Shown piece after piece: positions 10,471-21,625 of a stretch of DNA of 64,000 bases. The DNA lies in assembly GCF_001704415.2 (NCBI RefSeq), contig NC_030816.1, forward strand, positions 75,843,713 to 75,907,712. Reading direction: 5' to 3'. The notes beneath the pieces were generated by a model that was not told the origin of the DNA, made no database searches, and was given only the letters and a program-made list of their open reading frames with translations. Each line of letters opens with the position of its first letter. Positions within the stretch are counted from its first letter, which is position 1. Both the position numbers and the translations under genes were made by a program. The DNA comes from Capra hircus. Lineage: Eukaryota; Chordata; Mammalia; Artiodactyla; Bovidae.

Positions 10471-11565
10471 TGATACATTCATTGTAGGAAAGTTTTTAAA
10501 GATATAGTACAGTGTCAAAAAGAAAATTACTCAAAACCTTACGATTCCAGAAAAACTATAGTTCACAATTTGTTGAACAGATATTCAGACAGTTGTACTT
10601 GAATGGCATCATGTAGTGAAATATTTTTCCTGAATAATATGTTATAAATACTAAAAAATTCTTTCATGATAGCATTTTTTCAGTAATATTCCATTGCGTG
10701 TTAATATCATAATTTACTTAACCAGTTCTTTTTGTTGTTTCCTTTAGACACTTAGGTTAGTTCCACTCAAAAAATTATTGTAAACCAAGATGCAATGGGG
10801 ATCCATATGTGCTCATATTTTCACATTTATATGATTATGTCATTATGGTAGATGCCTGGAACTTTGTTAGGTCAAAGTGAAATGCAAATAGAAGTGGTAA
10901 TAGTTTAGAAGTTCCCAGAATAGAGAAGTAAGACTGAAATCTTGGAGTAAATGTATCGAATCACATACATAAAGTAGTCAGAGCCATGGCATTTACCGTG
11001 ATTCATGAGTTAGAGAGACTGAATACATACTACCTTTCATATGTTGAAAATGAGAACTCAGAATATTGATGTTGGTCTTTTATTGTTATACATTTTTCTA
11101 AATAGAAATATGGCATGATTTTGAGTATATGCAATTACATACTTTGTTAATCTTTGAATTGTGTGAAAGAATTTGCAGTAACATTTGAGTGTTGTAAACA
11201 CTTAAAATGGTAAAAAGGGAAAGCAATAATCATGTTTATTATCTAGGGTACTAAAAATGATGCCAAATTATTGAAATGATTCTAATTTGCCTTTAAAATA
11301 TGTCTTTTTAAAATGTTCTCTTAGTTTTTAACATTAAAGCATTAGAAATAGACCATGCTATTTCAGCAAACCTATCTGAGATTTGAAATAAAATATTCAC
11401 AGCAGGGCATAAATTGACTGATTTTCCTTGATTAGCCCATTTTAGTACTCTTTAAAAATTCTAGATGTGCAAAAACTAGTTGTGATCTTTGCTGATGACT
11501 GAATACCTCTCTTCTCTAGAGGTGAGCACATCCTCTGCTTCTGATGTATTTTTTATTATATTTAA

Positions 11566-11774
11566 CCGACTTCCCTGGTGGCTCAGATGGTAAAGCGTGT
11601 GCCTATAATGCAGGAGACCTGGGATCAGTCCTTGGGTTGGGAAGATCCTCTGGAGAAGGAAATGGCAACCCACTCCAGTATTCTTGCTTAGAAAATCCCA
11701 TGGACGGAGGAGTGTGGTAGGCTACAGTCCATGGGGTTGAAAAGAGTTGGACATGACTGAGTGACTTCATTTCA
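11566..11774 (+). mobile_element. Bov-tA SINE
   Basis: Head CGACTTCCCTGGTGGCTCAG and BovA body to GACATGACTGAGTGACTTCA. No clear target duplication was found by eye. Confidence 0.9.
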
Positions 11775-11920
11775 CCCTTGGTCATGAATCAAGGAATGCT
11801 CTAAGTAACCCTTATGGATCATTGTATAGTGACTGAAGCTTGGTCTCTAAACCCACTGTAGCATTACTTTCTTCCCCCATGAAGCCTCAACAGAGTCATG
11901 GATCCGTGTTTGATCTAGAG

Positions 11921-12113
11921 CAACAGACTCCAACCTTTTTGGCACCAGAGACCTATTTCATGGAAGATAGATTTTCCATGGATCAGGAGTGGTGGAGGTG
12001 GTTTCAGGATGATTCAAGCACATTGTATTTATTGTGAACTTCATTTCTAATCTAATGCTGCCACTGATCTGACAGAAGGTACTGGTCTATGACCCAGAAG
12101 TTGGGGACCCCTG
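11921..12113 (+). mobile_element. MER1-like hAT (Charlie) DNA transposon relic
   Basis: A 193-bp non-coding element with diverged terminal inverted repeats: CAACAGACTCCAACC at the left and GGTTGGGGACCCCTG-like sequence at the right. A perfect 8-bp duplication ATCTAGAG lies at 11913-11920 and 12114-12121, as hAT elements make. The target matches the NTCTAGAN preference of the Charlie group. The MER1 assignment is from memory of the consensus ends. Confidence 0.7.
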
Positions 12114-12421
12114 ATCTAGAGGACCACCTGCCACTTCTGCAGATCCTAAAAGGTCAAGGACAGGAGGCAGATAACCTGGCTCCCTTGCTAAGATGACATG
12201 AAGATCTTCCTACATTTTTGCAAAGTATAGGTGCTCCAGAGTTGCTTCCACTTTTCTCCTTCTTTAACTAGGCTTTTAAGACAATTATGTGCTCTGTGTC
12301 TGGGAAACTATGTTGTGTTGAAAATGATGATTGGTTATTTCCCAACAGAGAGCTCAAGTGCTGAACTTTGATGAATGTTATCTTCTTTGGTGTTAAAACT
12401 TATTTCTTATTTGACCAATAG

Positions 12422-12563
12422 AAAATGTTTAAAGGAAAATGAGGAGAATAAGAATCAAGTCTCACAGAATTGCAGAAAACATGAGGAATTTCTGGCTCAA
12501 CTTCGTGACTGCTTAGATCCAGAGAAGAATGAAAAAGCATCAGATGAAGATTTAATTCTCAAG
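12422..12563 (+). CDS. CCDC170: CCDC170 coding exon 4 (1 nt + 47 codons)
   Basis: The exon is 142 nt. The acceptor is the AG at 12420-12421; the first base completes the Gln codon split by the phase 2 intron. The translation is KCLKENEENKNQVSQ, then NCRKHEEFLAQLRDCLDP, to ASDEDLILK. The donor AAG|GTGCTT at 12564 departs from the usual GTRAGT at positions +4 and +5. The frame and the homologous junction (LILK followed by an LxxLxKEN motif in the next exon) leave no better alternative. Skipping this exon would shift the frame. Confidence 0.93.
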
Positions 12564-12785
12564 GTGCTTGTATGAAGACTAAAATGACTATACATTGAAT
12601 AGTTGTTCTGATGTGTGCCATGGAGAGGAGCTGAGGTTAAGTCTCGGGGTGCAGGAGAGCAGGACAGGAGCCCGTATAGCATTAACCAACTGTGTGTTCT
12701 GGGAAAAACCATACCACTTCTCTGAGCCTCAATTCCAAGATTCTTTCTAGCATTATTTGGGATTAATTTTTCTCCAGATGTTCTC

Positions 12786-12984
12786 TCTGGCTCAGATGGT
12801 AAATAATCTGCCTGCAGTGCAGGAGACCCAGGTTCAATCTCTGGGTTGGGAAGATCCCCGGGAGGAGAAAATGGCAACCCACTCCAGTAGTCTTGCCTGG
12901 AGAATGCCATGGATAGAAGAGCCTGGTGGGCCACAGTCCATGGGGTCACAAAGAGTTGAAAATGACTGAGTGACCAACACTTAC
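12786..12984 (+). mobile_element. Bov-tA SINE
   Basis: Diverged head (TCTCTGGCTCAGATGG) and BovA body ending GAAAATGACTGAGTGACC. The first head bases are lost or mutated. Confidence 0.88.
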
Positions 12985-13384
12985 TTAATCTCCAGAAGGG
13001 ATTGATTTTTTCCTTAAAATATGTTTAGATTGTCAAATAAAATTAATTATTCATTTAAATGATATGTTTTAGGAAGATTTTTATTTGTTTTAGGTACAGT
13101 CAGAAATACATGCACACAACTAAAAACCAGAACCAGCTGCATGTCATTTTGGGGATACTTGTCTGTCGGGTTAAGATTAGCTCTATAGTACTTTTAAATT
13201 TTACGCTTAAGCCAAAAAATAAAACTCCTGCTGTGATGGTAGGTTGCCATGGAGATGGAAATTAATGATATCAACTGAATAATTCACTTGGCTTGCAGTG
13301 CTTCATTAGGGAACCTGAAGGTATCTGAATGGACACCATATCTCTGCACCTACCCTTGCTTCTGAATGGCTTTCCATGTAGCCA

Positions 13385-13574
13385 TTCTGTTTTAAAACAG
13401 TATTTTATTTACTTATTCTTTAAAATTGAAGTATAGTTGATTTACAATGTTGTATACATTTCAGGTGTACAGCGAAGTGATTCATATACATATAATTCAG
13501 TTACCTATACGGCTGTGTGTATGTGTGTGTGTGTGTATATATATATATTTTTTTTTTTTTCTTTTTCAGATTCT
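13385..13574 (-). repeat. L1 3' UTR, antisense, first part
   Basis: Reverse complement of an artiodactyl L1 3' UTR (ATTGAAGTATAGTTGATTTA), followed by a GT/TA/T simple-sequence run at 13515-13561. The copy is split by the BovB that follows and resumes at 14847. Confidence 0.85.
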
Positions 13575-13584
13575 TTTCCCTTAT

Positions 13585-14836
13585 CAGTTCAGTTCAGTTC
13601 AGTCGCTCAGTCATGTCCGACTGTTTGCGACCCCATGAATCGCAGCACGCCAGGCCTCCCTGTCCATCACCATCTCCCGGAGTTCACTCAGACTCACATC
13701 CATCGAGTCCGTGATGCCATCCAGCCATCTCATCCTCTGTTGTCCCCTTCTTCTCCTGCCCTCAATCCCTTCCAGCCTCAGAGTCTTTTCCAATGAGTCA
13801 ACTGTTCTCATGAGGTGGCCAAAGTACTGGAGTTTCAGCTTTAGCATCATTCCTTCCAAAGAAATCCCAGGGTTGATCTCCTTCAGAATGGACTGGTTGG
13901 ATCTCCTTGCAGTCCAAGGGAGTCTTAAGAGTCTTCTCCAACACCACAGTTCAAAAACATCAATTCTTCGGCGGTCAGCCTTCTTCATAGTCCAACTCTC
14001 ACATCCATACATGACCACAGGAAAAACCATAGCCTTGACTAGATGGACCTTAGTCGGTAAAGTAATGTCTCTGCTTTTGAATATACTATCTAGGTTGATC
14101 ATAACTTTTCTTCCAAGGAGTAAGCATCTTTGAATTTCATGGCTGCAGTCACCATCTGCAGTGATTTTGGAGCCCCCAAAAATAAAGTCTGACACTGTTT
14201 CTACTGTCTCCCCATCTATTTCCCATGAAGTGATGGGACCGGATGCCATGATCTTCATTTTCTGGATGTTGAGCTTTAAGCCAACTTTTTCACTCTCCTC
14301 TTTCACTTTCATCAAGAGGCTTTTTAGCTCCTCTTCACTTTCTGCCATAAGGGTGGTGTCATCTGCATATCTGAGGTGATTGATATTTCTCCCAGCAATC
14401 TTGATTCCAGCTTGTGTTTCTTCCAGTCCAGCATTTCTCATGATGTACTCTGCATAGAAGTTAAATAAGCAGGGTGACAATATACAGGCTTGATGTACTC
14501 CTTTTCCTATTTGGAACCAGTCTGTTGTCCCATGTCCAGTTCTAACTGTTGCTTCCTGACCTGCATACAGATTTCTCAAGAGGCAGGTCAGGTGGTCTGG
14601 TATCCCCATCTCTTTCAGAAGTTTCCACAGTTTTTTGTGATCCACACAGTCAAAGGCTTTGGCATAGTCAAGAAAGCAGAAATAGATGTTTTTCTGGAAC
14701 TCTCTTGCTTTTTCCGTAATTCAGCAGATGTTGGCAATTTGATCTCTGGTTCCTCTGCCTTTTCTAAAACCAGCTTGAACATCAGGGAGTTCACGGTTCA
14801 TGTATTGCTGAAGCCTGGCTTGGAGAATTTTGAGAA
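13585..14836 (-). mobile_element. BovB (RTE) LINE 3' end, antisense
   Basis: A 1252-bp 5'-truncated BovB. It keeps a 344-codon open frame on the - strand (13611-14645), which starts near MDHKKLWKLLKEMGIPDHLT, contains the intact reverse-transcriptase motif YADDTTLM and ends GVANSRT. Exact 10-bp duplication TTTCCCTTAT at 13575-13584 and 14837-14846. It interrupts an older antisense L1. The frame is only the C-terminal part of the polyprotein, with no endonuclease domain, so it is a dead copy. Confidence 0.93.
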
Positions 14837-14846
14837 TTTCCCTTAT

Positions 14847-15140
14847 AAGTTACTATAAAATATTGAGTATAATTTTCTGTGCTATACAGTAGATCCTTAT
14901 TTTATATACAGTATTGTGTTTATGTTAATCCCAGACTCTAGGGGTGAAAATCTCTAGGTCCATCCATGTTGCTGCAAATGGCATTATTTCATTCTTTTTT
15001 GTGGCTGAATAATATTCCTTATATATAGGTACCACATCTTCTTTATCCATTCCTCTGTTGATGGACATTTAGGTTGCTTCCATGTCTTGGCTATTGTGAA
15101 TAGTGCTGCCGTGAATACTGGGGATATGGCCGTTCTCAAA
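14847..15140 (-). repeat. L1 3' UTR, antisense, second part
   Basis: Continues the L1 of 13385-13574 after the BovB: GTGCTATACAGTAGATCC, then the reverse complement of the ORF2 end (GAATAATATTCCTTATATAT, GATGGACATTTAGGTTGC). Confidence 0.85.
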
Positions 15141-15499
15141 GGCCTCTCCTCAGTGGTTTATTATTAAACATCCCATGTGTACCCTGTGAGAGCTGTGAAA
15201 TGATTTCATTTTACTTCAGGAAGTTCCACCTCACTGATGAGTTTTGGCTGCTCAGGCCTAGGTCCATCTACTTCCCTCAAGGTGCTAGATGCAGCTCTTT
15301 CTCCTTCTCTCTGTTGCTGACATGTGACCAGGAAGCCTGGCTGTAAAAGTCTACTTTGCATTGTAGTTTGGAAGCTTATCTTTAAAGCAAGTGGTGGGAA
15401 AACGAGAAGAAAATTAAAATGCTTCTTCCTTAAGACACCCTTTCCCACCTCACAGGCGATCTCCAAGTATTAATCTGTGTTGAAACCATACTTTTCATT

Positions 15500-15955
15500 T
15501 TCTGTTCTTCTAATGCCTTGACATCTGGGGCCTTGCTGACCTTGGGTTCCAGGGTGAGCCAGTTCCTAGTAAATGACTCTCCTGGGTGCCCAGCTTTCCT
15601 ATGCAAACCGCCGAACTCAGAGAAGCCCACACCCCAACCACTTCTACCAGGTTTTTACACTCCGGGCCACTATCCAACCAATCACCCCAGAGCCAGGTGC
15701 CGGATGACTAGAGATGGCTCCCACACTCCAGAACCCACTGAAATTCTTCAAACTAGGCAACCCTAAGCCTGCCCACGCTGCCTCACCTCTTTCTTCCTGT
15801 GGAAAACATGTTTTCACCCTGGCTCCCTCTGTCTCCTGCCCAGCCCTGGTGCTCCCTGGGTGGCCCTACATGGTGTGCCCCCTCCACTCAGGAACTGTGA
15901 GCAACAAACTCTCTTTCAGTCTCTCCTGATTTGTTGGCCTCACTGTACCCGCATG
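15500..15955 (+). repeat. Possible solo LTR of an endogenous retrovirus
   Basis: A GC-richer, non-coding block unlike the surrounding AT-rich intron. It has an LTR-like 3' portion: GGAACTGTGAGCAACAAACT, then TTTCAGTCTCTCCTGATTTG and a possible CA end near 15951. An ACCAATCAC box lies near 15677. Clear TG...CA borders and a target duplication were not established, so this is a hypothesis. No retroviral coding sequence adjoins it. Confidence 0.35.
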
Positions 15956-16034
15956 ATAATATAACCTATATTTTTAAACAGTTACTAAGACCCTCGAGCT
16001 TTAGCATCTCAATCACCTGAGCAAGTCCTCACCT

Positions 16035-16198
16035 TATTTATTTTGGCTGCACTGGGTCTTTGTTGCAATGCATGGCGGCTTCTCTAGTTGCGGTGCATGA
16101 GCTTGGTTGCCCTGAGGCATGCTTCCCGACAAGGGATCTAACCCCTGTCCCCTGCTTTGGAAGGCAGATTCTTAACCCCTGGATCATCAGGGAACTCC
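16035..16198 (-). mobile_element. CHR-type SINE, antisense
   Basis: Reverse complement of a CHR SINE: starts TTTATTTTGGCTGCACTGGG, then CGACAAGGGATCTAACCCC, and ends with the head complement GGATCATCAGGGAACTCCC. Confidence 0.85.
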
Positions 16199-16360
16199 CG
16201 CTCCCCGTCTTACATAGAAATCACTGGTTAAGAGTAAAAAGCCTGCTGTCTTCAACACTCACTAGGTATTCCCCGAGGTTACCAAAACCTCTCCAGTTTC
16301 AAAACCATTCCCTTATTCTCTTTACCTCATAAATACATGTATACACACCCTGTAAGGAAA

Positions 16361-17315
16361 CCTGCCTCTTGAGAAATCTGTATGCAGGTCAGGAAGCAAC
16401 AGTTAGAACTAGACATGGAATAACAGACTGGTTCCAAATAGGAAAAAGAGTGCGTCAAGGCTGTATATTGTCACCCTGCTTACTTAACTTGTATACAGAG
16501 TACATCATGAGAAATGCTGGGCTGGATGAAGCACAAGCTGGAATCAAGATTGGTGGGAGAAATATTAATAACCTCAGAAATGCAGATGACACCACCCTTA
16601 TGGCAGAAAGTGAAGAAGAATTAAAGAGCCTCTTGATGAAAGTGAAAGAAGAAAGTGAAAAAGTTGCCTTAACATCAGTTCATGGTAAATAGATAGGGAA
16701 ACTGTGGGAAACAGTGTCAGACTTTTTTTTTGGGGGGGCTCCAAAATCACTTCAGATGGTGACTGCAGCCATGAAATTAAAAGACGCTTTTGGAAGAAAA
16801 GTTATGACCAACCTAGACAGCATATTCAATAGCAGAGACATTACTTTGCCAACAACGGTCCATCTAGTCAAGGCTATGATTTTTCCAGTAGTCATGTATG
16901 GATGTTAGAGTTGGACTATAAAGAAGGCTGAGTGCCGAAGAATTGATGCTTTTGAACTGTGGTGTTGGAGAAGACTCTTGAGAGTCCCTTGGACTGAAAG
17001 GAGATCCAACCAGTCCATCCTAAAGGAAATCAGTCCTGAATATTCATTGGAAGGACTGATGTTTAAGCTGAAACTCCAGTACTCTGGCCACCTGATGCGA
17101 AGAGCTGACTCATTTGAAAAGACCCTGATGCTGGGAAAGATTGAAGGCAGGAGGAGAAGGGGACGACAGAGGATGAGATGGTTGGATGGCACCATCTACT
17201 CAATGGACATGAGTTGAGTAAATTCCAGGAGTTGGTGATGGACAGGAAGCCCTAGTGTGCTGCAGTCCATGGGGTCACGAAGAGTCAGACACGACTGAGT
17301 GACTGAACTGAACTG
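16361..17315 (+). mobile_element. BovB (RTE) LINE 3' end, sense
   Basis: 5'-truncated BovB on the gene strand, from CLLRNLYAG-type coding to the terminal GACTGAACTGAACTGAA. Frames are broken in several places. The active-site motif reads NADD in place of YADD. A weak 7-bp repeat AAGGAAA flanks it (16354-16360, 17316-17322). Confidence 0.9.
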
Positions 17316-17339
17316 AAGGAAAGATGTTAGAAAAGAAGG

Positions 17340-17640
17340 GGTTTCTAAGAACTTATTTGACATCCATCCATCCACTTCCCAAATATTGAGTGAGTGACTG
17401 CTATGTGATAGACACTATTTTGGGTGTTGGGATACAACAGTGAATGAAACAAGACGGAGTCTGTGCCCACCTAAGAGCTTCCACTGTTGTGGGTCAAGAT
17501 GCAGAGGCAATAAACAAATAAGTATACAATATTACCCCACAGAGTAAAAGGTGCAGTGAAGAAGTACAATTCAGGTTTGGGGGAAAGACCATAAAGCAAG
17601 TTAGAGGCATGGAATGCTAGTTTAGGTAGACTGGCTAAGC
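17340..17640. repeat. Ancient mammalian repeat-like stretch
   Basis: Contains a diverged form of the common old-repeat motif that reads TGCTATGTGATAGACACTAT, then GGGATACAACAGTGAATGAA. Family and borders are not certain. Confidence 0.35.
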
Positions 17641-17659
17641 TGTGCCCTCTGGGATGGGG

Positions 17660-17870
17660 GCTTTTAAGGGATATTGAAACCACTGTATAGCACAGGGAAC
17701 TCTGCTCAATGCTATGTGGCAGCCCGGATGGGAGGGGAGTTTAGGGGGAGATTGGATACATACATGTGTATGTGTGGTTGAATCCCTTTGCTGTCTGGAA
17801 ACTATCACAACATTGTTAATCAACTATACTCCAATATAAAATAAAATGTTTTTTTTTTTTTTTAATAAAA
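17660..17870 (+). repeat. L1 3' UTR tail, sense
   Basis: 5'-truncated artiodactyl L1 end (CTGTATAGCACAGGGAACTC, ATTGTTAATCAACTATACTC) closing with AAATAAAATG and a T/A-rich tail. Confidence 0.82.
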
Positions 17871-18704
17871 GGATGTTGGAAAGGAAAAGTGTTCAAGAGA
17901 GAGGGAACAGCCCTGATTCAGGAGCAAGGCACCATGTTGGCAAGTTGTTGAGGCTAAAGATGCGCCACTTCCCCAGACTGTCCTAACACACATGCTGACT
18001 GTGTCTTGTGGAGGTTCAGGTCTTCCTACAGGCATCCTTGGGCTGTCTGCATGGCTGTTTCCCTGGGGCCCAGGAGCCTGGTTGGTTTTATTTTCCCTCC
18101 TTCTAAATCATACAAATCTTATTAGTGTTCCCAGCTAGCCCCTCAAATGCACAACATGAAGAGTGAAAAACCCAGCTAGTCCCAAATATAACCATGGTTT
18201 GAGCATGTTATTCAGGATTTTTTTCTATGCTTATATTAATTAAAAGGACTTTCTTTTGAAATAAAGAGAGTCCTGCCTTCTTCTCTGTATTTCTCCTCTG
18301 TGCCAGGTAACGCCTTATAATCAGTTGGTGCCAGCGGACGTGGGCTGAATTGAACTTCCTTGCTTGCCTGCTGTAACTCTGTAGAAACATCACCATCCCT
18401 GGAGTATTTAGCAGCCAGGGGCTTGCCGATGCCTGTTCTGTCTGAAAGCTTTTGGCCGAATGCTCATCATTGTTGTCTTGTAGCTACCTTTTGATTAATT
18501 TCAATTTGCCTACCCTGTCTGCCCATAACAAGAGAGTTTAGAGGCTGCCTTGGAAAATGTTATCTTTTGAGTGGATGGAGGAACAGGGCCTTTACTGTTT
18601 TCATGTGATAATGTGATCACGGGGGTACACAGATCAGAGTTGCTTAGAGAGTAGTATGAAAATTATTAATTTTTACAGGACACCTGTAATTGCTTTCTCT
18701 TCAG

Positions 18705-18890
18705 CTTGGAGAGCTGTGCAAGGAAAATGCATCTGTGAAAGGACAAATTGTTGCTCTTGAAGAGACTATAAATGTCCATGAGATGGAAGCAAAAGCTAGC
18801 AGAGAAACAATCATGAGGCTGGCTTCAGAAGTAAACAGAGAGCAGAAAAAAGCTGCCTCCTACATTGAAGAGAAAGGCCAGCTGAGCCAG
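18705..18890 (+). CDS. CCDC170: CCDC170 coding exon 5 (62 codons)
   Basis: The exon is 186 nt, phase 0 to phase 0. The acceptor follows a good pyrimidine tract (TTGCTTTCTCTTCAG, ending at 18704). It reads LGELCKENASVKGQIVALEE, then TINVHEMEAKASRETIMRLA, to EEKGQLSQ. The donor is CAG|GTACAG at 18891. The block around INVHEMEAKASRETIMRLASEVNREQKKAA is one of the most recognisable parts of CCDC170. Upstream of the acceptor the frame is open for only a few codons, so the exon start is well defined. Confidence 0.95.
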
Positions 18891-19477
18891 GTACAGTATG
18901 TGGAGCACGTGTGTCCATCTGTGATCAAGTTTATGAAGCAGAAACTGAAAATCAGGTGTGGATAAGCACACTAGTGTCACTGACCACAATTCCCAAAGGC
19001 TCCTCTCAGCAGAGGGCTGGGGGGCACATGGGACTCTGTGACCTGATCAGGCCTCTGGATACAGTTTTTTTCTAATTAGAAAAAAAGAAATGCAAAACAC
19101 TTAATAAGTAAAACATGTGTACTAATGTGTATTATTTGGTTGAATTATAAGGAGTAAAAAATTTTTTTAACTTATTATTTTTTAAACAAAGAGGTAATGC
19201 ATTCACAAGATACAAAATTCTAAGTGGACACAGGAGAATGTGGTGAGAAGTGTCCCCCAATCCCTTCCCCCCAAACACCCAGTTGCTCTCTCTAGAGGCA
19301 ACCTCTGTTAATAATTTCTTATATACCTTTCTACAAATATTCTATATATTCATATATTTATTCATAAATATATTCATACATTTATTCTTTTTATTTATTG
19401 TTTAACACAAATGGCAACAATTTTGCACACTCAATGTATCTCTGTTTATTTACTTTAAAAAATTGGTAAGGTGAAGT

Positions 19478-19674
19478 GAAGTCAGTCAGTCGTGTCCAAC
19501 TCTTTGCGACCCCATAGACTGTAGTGTACCAGGCTCCTCTGTCCATGGGATTTTCCAGGCAACAGTACTGGAGTGGATTGCCATTTCCCTCTCCAGGGGA
19601 TCTTCCCAGCCCAGGGCTCGAACCCAGGTCTCCCGCATTGTAGATAGACACTTCACCGCCTGAGCCACGAGGGA
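19478..19674 (-). mobile_element. Bov-tA SINE, antisense
   Basis: Reverse complement of the BovA body and head (CAGTCGTGTCCAACTCTTTG to CCTGAGCCACGAGGGAAG). Confidence 0.9.
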
Positions 19675-20454
19675 AGTAAGTTACTACACAGTATTATATA
19701 CAAGGCTGCTAGCAATAATCTATCATTTCTCATATGTGAGACTCTGTCAGCAAGACAAAAATCCTAAAGGCAGACTGCTGGCTGAAAGGATATAAGGGGT
19801 TTTAATTTTGAGAGACGTTGCCCAGGGGAAGTGACTCTTACCTCTAAATTTTTATTTATATAATTAGTTGCTTGATCTTTCCAAATGAGTGAGAACCTGT
19901 TTGAGCATGGGAATTAATACTGTATATATTTTTAAACACTATATAATTCTTTTTAAAATTTTCTGTCAAAGAAACTAATTATGGGATTAATGATAGGGGT
20001 TAATTTCCAAAACCAAAAGTAAGCTAGTGCCATCAGTTAGTAAAATACGTAGGAGAAAATTGAAGAGTAAAGGAGATGGAGTTTAAAATGAAAGAATGAC
20101 TAATGCTGAGAAAAAGAGGCTCCCTGAGGGGTGAAGTTTCAGTGGTGTCCGACAGGCTGTGAAGGGGGTTCTGGAATTGGCAGGACGCAGTGAAGGAGCT
20201 ATCTTCGTGGGAAATCCTGAGGTCTTCCACGTCTGTGGTGACATCACTGCCAAGGTGAGGTGAGATGGGAAGTTGGAATGTGAAAGTGATCCAGTAATGA
20301 TGATAATTTCTATTTCTCTCCAATTCCGTGCATCAAAGAGCCCTTCTGACCACTAGATTCCTTCTTCTGTCTCATTAACCTTGTGAAAGGAGCAAAGGTT
20401 TTACCACCATTACCAGGTCACTCCAGTCATTTCAACACCTTGTCAGTCTGCTTC

Positions 20455-20795
20455 AGCTCTCATACGAAAATGCCGTACACTGGGTGGCTTAAAAAACAAA
20501 CATTTATTTCTCATATTTCCCGAGGTGGGGAAGTCCAAGATCAAGGGGGTAAGGGTTCTCTTCCTGGCCTGCAGACAGCCACTCTCTTGCCGTATCTTCA
20601 CATGGCAGACTGAATTAGCGAGATCCCTGGTGTCTTTTATAAGGGCACCAATCCCAACACAAGGGCCCCACCCCCATGGCTTCATCTGAAGATAATTATC
20701 CCTCAATGGTCCCATCTTTCAAGCACCATCATACTGGATGTTAGGGCTTCAACATTTGAATTTTGAGGGGATACCATTCAAATAATTATTTTTCT
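20455..20795 (-). repeat. MLT1-type LTR (ERVL-MaLR), antisense
   Basis: Reverse complement of an MLT1-like LTR: ACACTGGGTGGCTTAAAAAA, then CTTTTATAAGGGCACCAATC, then CATTTGAATTTTGAGGGGAT. An old mammalian LTR with no internal genes nearby. Confidence 0.75.
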
Positions 20796-21100
20796 CCAGC
20801 TTTTTCTTAGGAAAAATTTCAAACACATATAGAAAGGGTGAAGGAATACAATGAGCATCCATTTATTACACATCCAAATGTAACATTTGTTACCATTTTT
20901 CTGTATTTGCTTTATTAGCTTGTACACATGCACACACACACACGCACACGTATTTACAGAATCACTTGAAAATAGGTTTAGATGTTATATGTATTGTTTC
21001 TGACCACTGAAGCTTAGAATAAGGACATTATCCTACATAACCATAATATCATTATCACATCTAAAAGTCAACAGTGATGCCACAGTATCAGTTACTCATG
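20795..21100 (-). repeat. Ancient L1M 3' UTR-like, antisense
   Basis: Matches the common old L1 tail pattern AAAATTTCAAACACATATAG, then AAGGACATTATCCTACATAA. It may continue at 21640-21760 beyond an inserted LTR. It includes a short AC repeat near 20934-20950. Confidence 0.55.
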
Positions 21101-21139
21101 GAGGTTTCCAAGCCCACAAGCTTTTTGCACTGCTTGAAA

Positions 21140-21625
21140 GGTGAAGTTTAATCTCCCTCCCCTTGTGGGCTGGATGAAGTGGCTCACTTCCAGTGACCGG
21201 AATATGTCAGAAGTGGTGGAATCTCACTTTGGAGATTGGGTTATGAAAACACTGTCGCTTTTGTCTTAGATACACTCTTTTGAATTCTCTTGAGTCACTG
21301 CTTTTGAGGGGAGCCAGATGTTACATGATGGGGCACTCAGGTAGGCAGTTGCATGGCCCAGGAGCCCAGGAACTGAGGCCTATCACCTACCATATGAGTG
21401 AGACTGGAAGTGAATCCTCATTCAGCTGAGTCTTGAGATGATAGTAGCCCTGGTCAACAGTTTGATTATAGCCTATGAGAGACCTTGAATCAGAAACATC
21501 CAGCTAAGTCAGTCCCAGATTTCTGGCCCATAGAGCTATGAGATAATAGATGTTTGTTGTGTTAAGTCATTAAGTATGGGCTAATTTTTTACACAGCAAT
21601 AGATAATAAACATCTACTATTGACT
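21140..21625 (+). repeat. MLT1-type LTR (ERVL-MaLR), sense
   Basis: Sense-strand old LTR. Its 3' end reads TTGTGTTAAGTCATTAAGTA, then ACACAGCAATAGATAATAAA, typical of MLT1 LTR ends. The 5' border is approximate. Confidence 0.6.

Larger units (their letters stand above)
8485..12421 (+). other. CCDC170: Intron 3 (phase 2)
   Basis: This 3937 bp intron holds a Bov-A2 dimer (8543-8818), a short TA repeat near 8900-8920, a Bov-tA (9645-9832) set in what looks like an ancient repeat (about 9470-10470), AT-rich sequence at 10470-11560 with nothing recognised, a Bov-tA at about 11566-11774 and a hAT relic at 11921-12113. No additional exon is supported. Confidence 0.85.
12564..18704 (+). other. CCDC170: Intron 4
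   Basis: This 6141 bp intron holds a Bov-tA (about 12786-12984), an antisense L1 tail split by a BovB (13385-15140), a possible LTR (about 15500-15955), a CHR-type SINE (16035-16198), a sense BovB (16361-17315), an ancient-repeat-like stretch (17340-17640) and a sense L1 tail (about 17660-17870). Bases 17880-18704 look non-repetitive and I see nothing in them. Confidence 0.85.
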
